A stretch of DNA of 8,201 nt from contig SKQZ01000412.1 in assembly GCA_007118765.1 (NCBI GenBank), positions 1 through 8,201 of the forward strand, written 5' to 3'. The notes beneath the pieces are model-generated. The model did not search any database. It worked only from the letters and a program-made list of their open reading frames with translations, and was not told the DNA's origin. This stretch comes from Candidatus Hydrogenedentota bacterium (GTDB taxonomy: Bacteria; Hydrogenedentota; Hydrogenedentia; Hydrogenedentales; CAITNO01). Position numbers and translations under genes: made by a program. This document shows positions 5,155 through 8,201 of the stretch, one piece after another (within the stretch, counting starts at the first letter, position 1; the number at the start of each line of letters is the position of its first letter).

Positions 5155-6903
5155 ATGCCCAAAAGTGAACAGAAACGTTTCAAGACCAATGACATATTAC
5201 TGCGCGGTGCGGTGGCGGTTGCGACGGTTTCCGGCATCTTTTGCCTTCTTGTGTCGGCCTTGTTGATTGTAAACTATTGGCAGGTGAGCCGCATTGATCC
5301 GTTGGAACATCCCGAACTGGCGCGGTTGCGCTCACAGCTGACCGGTTCGCCCGAGGCGGACGCCGAAACCCTCGAAGCCATTCGCACCCTCGACCTGCTG
5401 GCGCGGGCGACTTTCTTCACAAATCAGCGGCTGCTGCGCGTGGGCGGGCTGTTGGCGCTGGTGGCGGGACTGGTGTTCGTGGTTGCGCTGCGGGTGGCGG
5501 CCAACTGCCGTCCGCGGCTTCCGGCGCCGACGGCGGATCCGCCGGAAAAATACTATTGGACCGACCAGGCCCGTGCCCGTGAGCTGTTGACGTTTATGGG
5601 GGGGCTGTGGTTGTTTGCCGCGCTGCTGGCCGCGGTCTTCACAAGTCTGGACATACCGGTGCCCACAGAGGAGGAGATTGTCGCCGCGGAAGAAGAGGCG
5701 CTCGCCGCACCCGCAACATTTGAGCTGGCGGTGCCGTCCTGGGAGGAAGTGCTGGAGCAATGGCCGTCCTTCCGCGGGCCCGGCGGCTATGGCGTTGCGC
5801 GACATACCACCGCGCCCACCGACTGGGATGTGGATGCCGGAGAGAATGTGCGCTGGGAAACGGACGTGCCCTTGCCGGGGTTTAATTCGCCCGTAGTATG
5901 GGGCGACCGTGTGTATCTGAGCGGCGCCGATGCCGACAGACGGGAAGTATATGCGTTTGACGCGGACACGGGCGACTTGTTGTGGCGTACGCCCGTGGGC
6001 ACACGCGTGCCGGTGGAGCCGCCGCAGGTGAACGAAGACACCGGCTATGCCGCTCCTACCGTGGCGGCACAGGGCAATGTGGTGTGCGCCATCTTTGGCA
6101 CGGGACATCTGGCCTGTCTGGACCATGACGGCGGCATTCTGTGGGAGGCGCACCTGGGGGTGCCGGACAATCACTATGGGCATTCCTCTTCACTCATCAT
6201 CTACGAAGATTTGTTGATTGTACAGTACGACCAACGCCGGGACGGCGCTTTGTACGCCTTTGATTTGCGCGACGGCACGGAAGTTTGGAAACAGGAACGG
6301 GAACGCATTTCCTGGGCTTCGCCCATTCTGGCGGGCATGCCGGACAAACCGCTGTTGGTGGTGGTGTCCACCCGCGACATGGACGTATACGAACCGCGCA
6401 CGGGCGAGTTGTTATGGTCGGTGGATTGTCTTGCGGGCGAGGTCGGCCCCAGCCCGGCGTATGGCGCGGGGTTGTTTTTCGTGGCCAACGATTATGCCGA
6501 CGCCACGGCCATCCGCCTGCCGCCGCCCGATTCAGAAGAGGCGCCGGAAATCTTGTGGCAGTTTTTTGAATCGCTGCCGGATGTGTCCAGCCCGCTCGCC
6601 TCCGACTCATTCTTTTACCTGCTTACGTCGCGTGGCGAAATCATCTGGCTGCGCCCCGAAGACGGCGAAGTGACGTGGGTACACGAGCATGACGAACCGT
6701 TTTATGCGTCGCCCATTTTGGTGGGCAACCGCATTTACGCCGTGGATATGGACGGCATGGTACTGATTTTTGAGGATGCCGAAGAATATAAAGAGGTTGC
6801 AACGCGCCACTTCGGCGAAAGGACTGTTGCCACGCCGGCCTTCATGGACGGCCGGATATATGTGCGCACGGAAACGTCGCTTTTGTGCCTGGGAGCGACA
6901 TGA
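5155..6903 (+). CDS. Membrane-anchored PQQ-like beta-propeller protein
   Basis: A 582-residue protein. Three hydrophobic segments (about 18-41, 97-116 and 147-163) with Lys/Arg-rich flanks predict N-in/C-out topology, placing the C-terminal domain outside the membrane. An acidic Ala/Glu linker (170-202) leads into QWPSFRGPGGYG (202-213), the usual entry to PQQ-like propellers of this kind. Blade repeats with the Y/L-AFD-x-x-TG-x-x-x-W pattern occur near 265, 319, 366, 409, 496 and 528, suggesting six to eight blades. No catalytic dehydrogenase residues or haem motif were recognised, so PQQ binding is not implied; assembly-scaffold or sensor roles are equally possible. A TTG at 5113 would add 14 residues but has no ribosome site; the ATG at 5155 has GGGA 7 nt upstream. 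It overlaps the next gene by 4 nt. Confidence 0.88.
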   Translation: MPKSEQKRFKTNDILLRGAVAVATVSGIFCLLVSALLIVNYWQVSRIDPLEHPELARLRSQLTGSPEADAETLEAIRTLDLLARATFFTNQRLLRVGGLLALVAGLVFVVALRVAANCRPRLPAPTADPPEKYYWTDQARARELLTFMGGLWLFAALLAAVFTSLDIPVPTEEEIVAAEEEALAAPATFELAVPSWEEVLEQWPSFRGPGGYGVARHTTAPTDWDVDAGENVRWETDVPLPGFNSPVVWGDRVYLSGADADRREVYAFDADTGDLLWRTPVGTRVPVEPPQVNEDTGYAAPTVAAQGNVVCAIFGTGHLACLDHDGGILWEAHLGVPDNHYGHSSSLIIYEDLLIVQYDQRRDGALYAFDLRDGTEVWKQERERISWASPILAGMPDKPLLVVVSTRDMDVYEPRTGELLWSVDCLAGEVGPSPAYGAGLFFVANDYADATAIRLPPPDSEEAPEILWQFFESLPDVSSPLASDSFFYLLTSRGEIIWLRPEDGEVTWVHEHDEPFYASPILVGNRIYAVDMDGMVLIFEDAEEYKEVATRHFGERTVATPAFMDGRIYVRTETSLLCLGAT

Positions 6904-8201
6904 TGAGTGGCGAAGTAGACCTGCGGGAAGTTGATCGTATTGTTGCCGCGCACGGGCGCGACCGGGAAGCGCTGTTGCCGATTCTGCAGGATGTGCAGCG
7001 CGCCTTTCGATGGTTGCCGCCGGAAGCGATGCAGCACATCACCAAGACAACCGACATCACCCCCGCCGATCTTGACGGCGTGGCCTCCTTCTTTTCCATG
7101 TTTCGGGACACGCCGGGCGGCAAGCACACCATCTGCGTGTGCGACGGCACCGCCTGTCATCTGAAGGATGCCGAGCGCGTGTTTGATGCGTCGCTTGAAG
7201 CGCTTGATATCGCGCCCGGCGCTGACACGGATGCCCGGGGCCAGTACACCGTGCAGAAGGTGCAGTGCCTGGGCTGCTGCACCCTTGCGCCCGCCGTACA
7301 AATAGACGGCATCACCTACGGCCATATCCGTCCTGACACGGTGATGGACATGATTGAAGCCTTTGAACGCGAGATTGCCCGGGGCAGCGGCGACGCCTCC
7401 AAACGCGCCCGCCCGCTGCCGGATACGCCGCCGGAAATTCGCATCTGTCTTGATTCTTGTTGTGTTGCCGGCGGGAACGGCCGTATTCGGGATGTGGTGG
7501 ACGCGGCCTTGTCGCGGTATGCATTGCCCGCGCTGATAAAGCCGGTCAGCTGCGTGGGCATGTGCCATTTGCTGCCGCTGATTGAGGTGACCGTACCCGG
7601 CGAAGAAGTGTACACCTATACGAAGGTGACGCCCGATGTGGTCAACGATATTCTGTTGCGGCACGTGCCCCCGCCGGGAACGCTTGGCCGTATACGCGCT
7701 GCTGCGGAACGGCGTCTGGAAAAGCTGTATGCAGGCGATACCGACGCGCCCGTGCGTCGTGTGGCGCCGCGCGAGCCTGATGTCACCCATTTTCTGGACA
7801 TACAATGCCGCATCGCCACGGAGCATTCGGGCGAGACCAACCCGGCCGATTTGGAGGAGTATCTGCGGCTTGGCGGCTTCGCGGCATTGCGGCGCGCCCT
7901 TGACCGTGCGCAAACAGCGCCGGACATGCCGCCCGACGGGGACGCCATTATCAGTGTGATTGAACAAAGCGGGCTGCGCGGACGAGGCGGCGCCGGATTC
8001 TCCACCGCCGAAAAATGGCGCATTGTGCGACAGACACAAGGGCAGCCCAAATACATTATTTGTAATGGCGACGAAGGCGATCCGGGCGCCTTCATGGACC
8101 GTATGCTGTTGGAGTCTTTCGCGTATCGGGTTATTGAGGGCATGCTTATTGCCGCGGCGGCGGTGGGTGCGGAACACGGTATCTTTTATGTACGCTCGGA
8201 A
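6900..8201 (+). CDS. NuoE-NuoF fusion: NAD(P)H-dependent flavin/iron-sulfur oxidoreductase subunit (runs off right edge)
   Basis: An open frame of 434 codons with no stop before the window ends. Residues 1-155 form a NuoE/HydC-like domain with a helical start, then C81-x4-C86 (VCDGTACH) and C123-x3-C127 (CLGCC), the [2Fe-2S] ligand pattern. Residues 180-255 form a second thioredoxin-like ferredoxin domain with C183-x4-C188 and C218-x3-C222, as at the N-terminus of HndC/HydB-type proteins. From about 298 the NuoF domain begins: GLRGRGGAGF (358-367), then NGDEGDPGAFMDR (389-401) for FMN/NAD(P)H binding. The GDPGAFMDR form is closer to hydrogenase or formate dehydrogenase diaphorases than to complex I. 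The C-terminal [4Fe-4S] region is outside the window. The ATG at 6900 overlaps the previous stop (ATGA); the next ATG, at 6903, has better spacing to GGGAG and could be used instead. Confidence 0.9.
   Translation, partial: MMSGEVDLREVDRIVAAHGRDREALLPILQDVQRAFRWLPPEAMQHITKTTDITPADLDGVASFFSMFRDTPGGKHTICVCDGTACHLKDAERVFDASLEALDIAPGADTDARGQYTVQKVQCLGCCTLAPAVQIDGITYGHIRPDTVMDMIEAFEREIARGSGDASKRARPLPDTPPEIRICLDSCCVAGGNGRIRDVVDAALSRYALPALIKPVSCVGMCHLLPLIEVTVPGEEVYTYTKVTPDVVNDILLRHVPPPGTLGRIRAAAERRLEKLYAGDTDAPVRRVAPREPDVTHFLDIQCRIATEHSGETNPADLEEYLRLGGFAALRRALDRAQTAPDMPPDGDAIISVIEQSGLRGRGGAGFSTAEKWRIVRQTQGQPKYIICNGDEGDPGAFMDRMLLESFAYRVIEGMLIAAAAVGAEHGIFYVRSE

Noticed and set aside
6735..8177. A 480-codon open frame on the minus strand opposite the diaphorase
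   Set aside because: It is rich in Arg, His and Gly with no recognisable domain and lies wholly opposite a frame with unmistakable NuoE/NuoF motifs. It also covers the end of the propeller gene. It is a codon-bias shadow.
1..8201. CRISPR arrays, insertion sequences, tRNA or rRNA genes, phage or defence genes
   Set aside because: No regularly spaced direct repeats, transposase motifs, cloverleaf-like segments or related proteins were seen on either strand; apart from the described intergenic stretches the window is filled with metabolic genes.

Overview
The window is a bacterial chromosomal segment of fairly high GC content with short intergenic gaps and good Shine-Dalgarno sites. The style of the membrane-anchored PQQ-like propeller protein (a WPSFRGP-type entry motif before the blades) and the hydrogenase/formate-dehydrogenase-type flavoprotein resemble genomes of the Planctomycetota/Lentisphaerota/Hydrogenedentota sort. 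That placement is inference from protein style only; no rRNA or other marker gene is present.

Left edge (1-986): a TetR-family regulator runs off the left end on the minus strand and is divergent from a VOC/glyoxalase-fold enzyme on the plus strand. The 217-bp gap between them holds a near-consensus sigma70-type promoter facing the regulator. An 18-bp palindrome sits at that promoter's predicted start site and is a good candidate operator, so the pair looks like a regulator with its target.

Middle (1010-4764, minus strand): a late arginine biosynthesis operon, transcribed as small zinc-ribbon gene (FmdB family), argD, argF, argG. argD and argF overlap by 7 nt. Together ArgD, ArgF and ArgG take N-acetylglutamate semialdehyde to N-acetylornithine, ornithine to citrulline, and citrulline to argininosuccinate. 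argB, argC, argJ/argE and argH are not in the window. A leader of about 160 nt with two hairpins precedes the zinc-ribbon gene.

The 390-bp divergent region (4765-5154) holds a predicted leftward promoter for the arg operon and a terminator-like hairpin with a T9 tract behind it. It also holds a rightward extended -10 element embedded in a long interrupted inverted repeat.

Right part (5155-8201, plus strand): a protein with three membrane segments and a PQQ-like beta-propeller is translationally coupled (ATGA overlap) to a long ORF that runs off the right end. This ORF is a NuoE-NuoF fusion: a NuoE/HydC-type [2Fe-2S] domain, a second thioredoxin-like [2Fe-2S] domain, then the FMN/NAD(P)H-binding NuoF/HydB domain. 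It is probably the diaphorase part of a soluble NAD(P)-linked hydrogenase or formate dehydrogenase whose catalytic subunit would lie downstream. Most of the window is ordinary metabolism. The fused diaphorase coupled to a membrane propeller, and the promoter architecture in front of it, are the parts most worth a second look.
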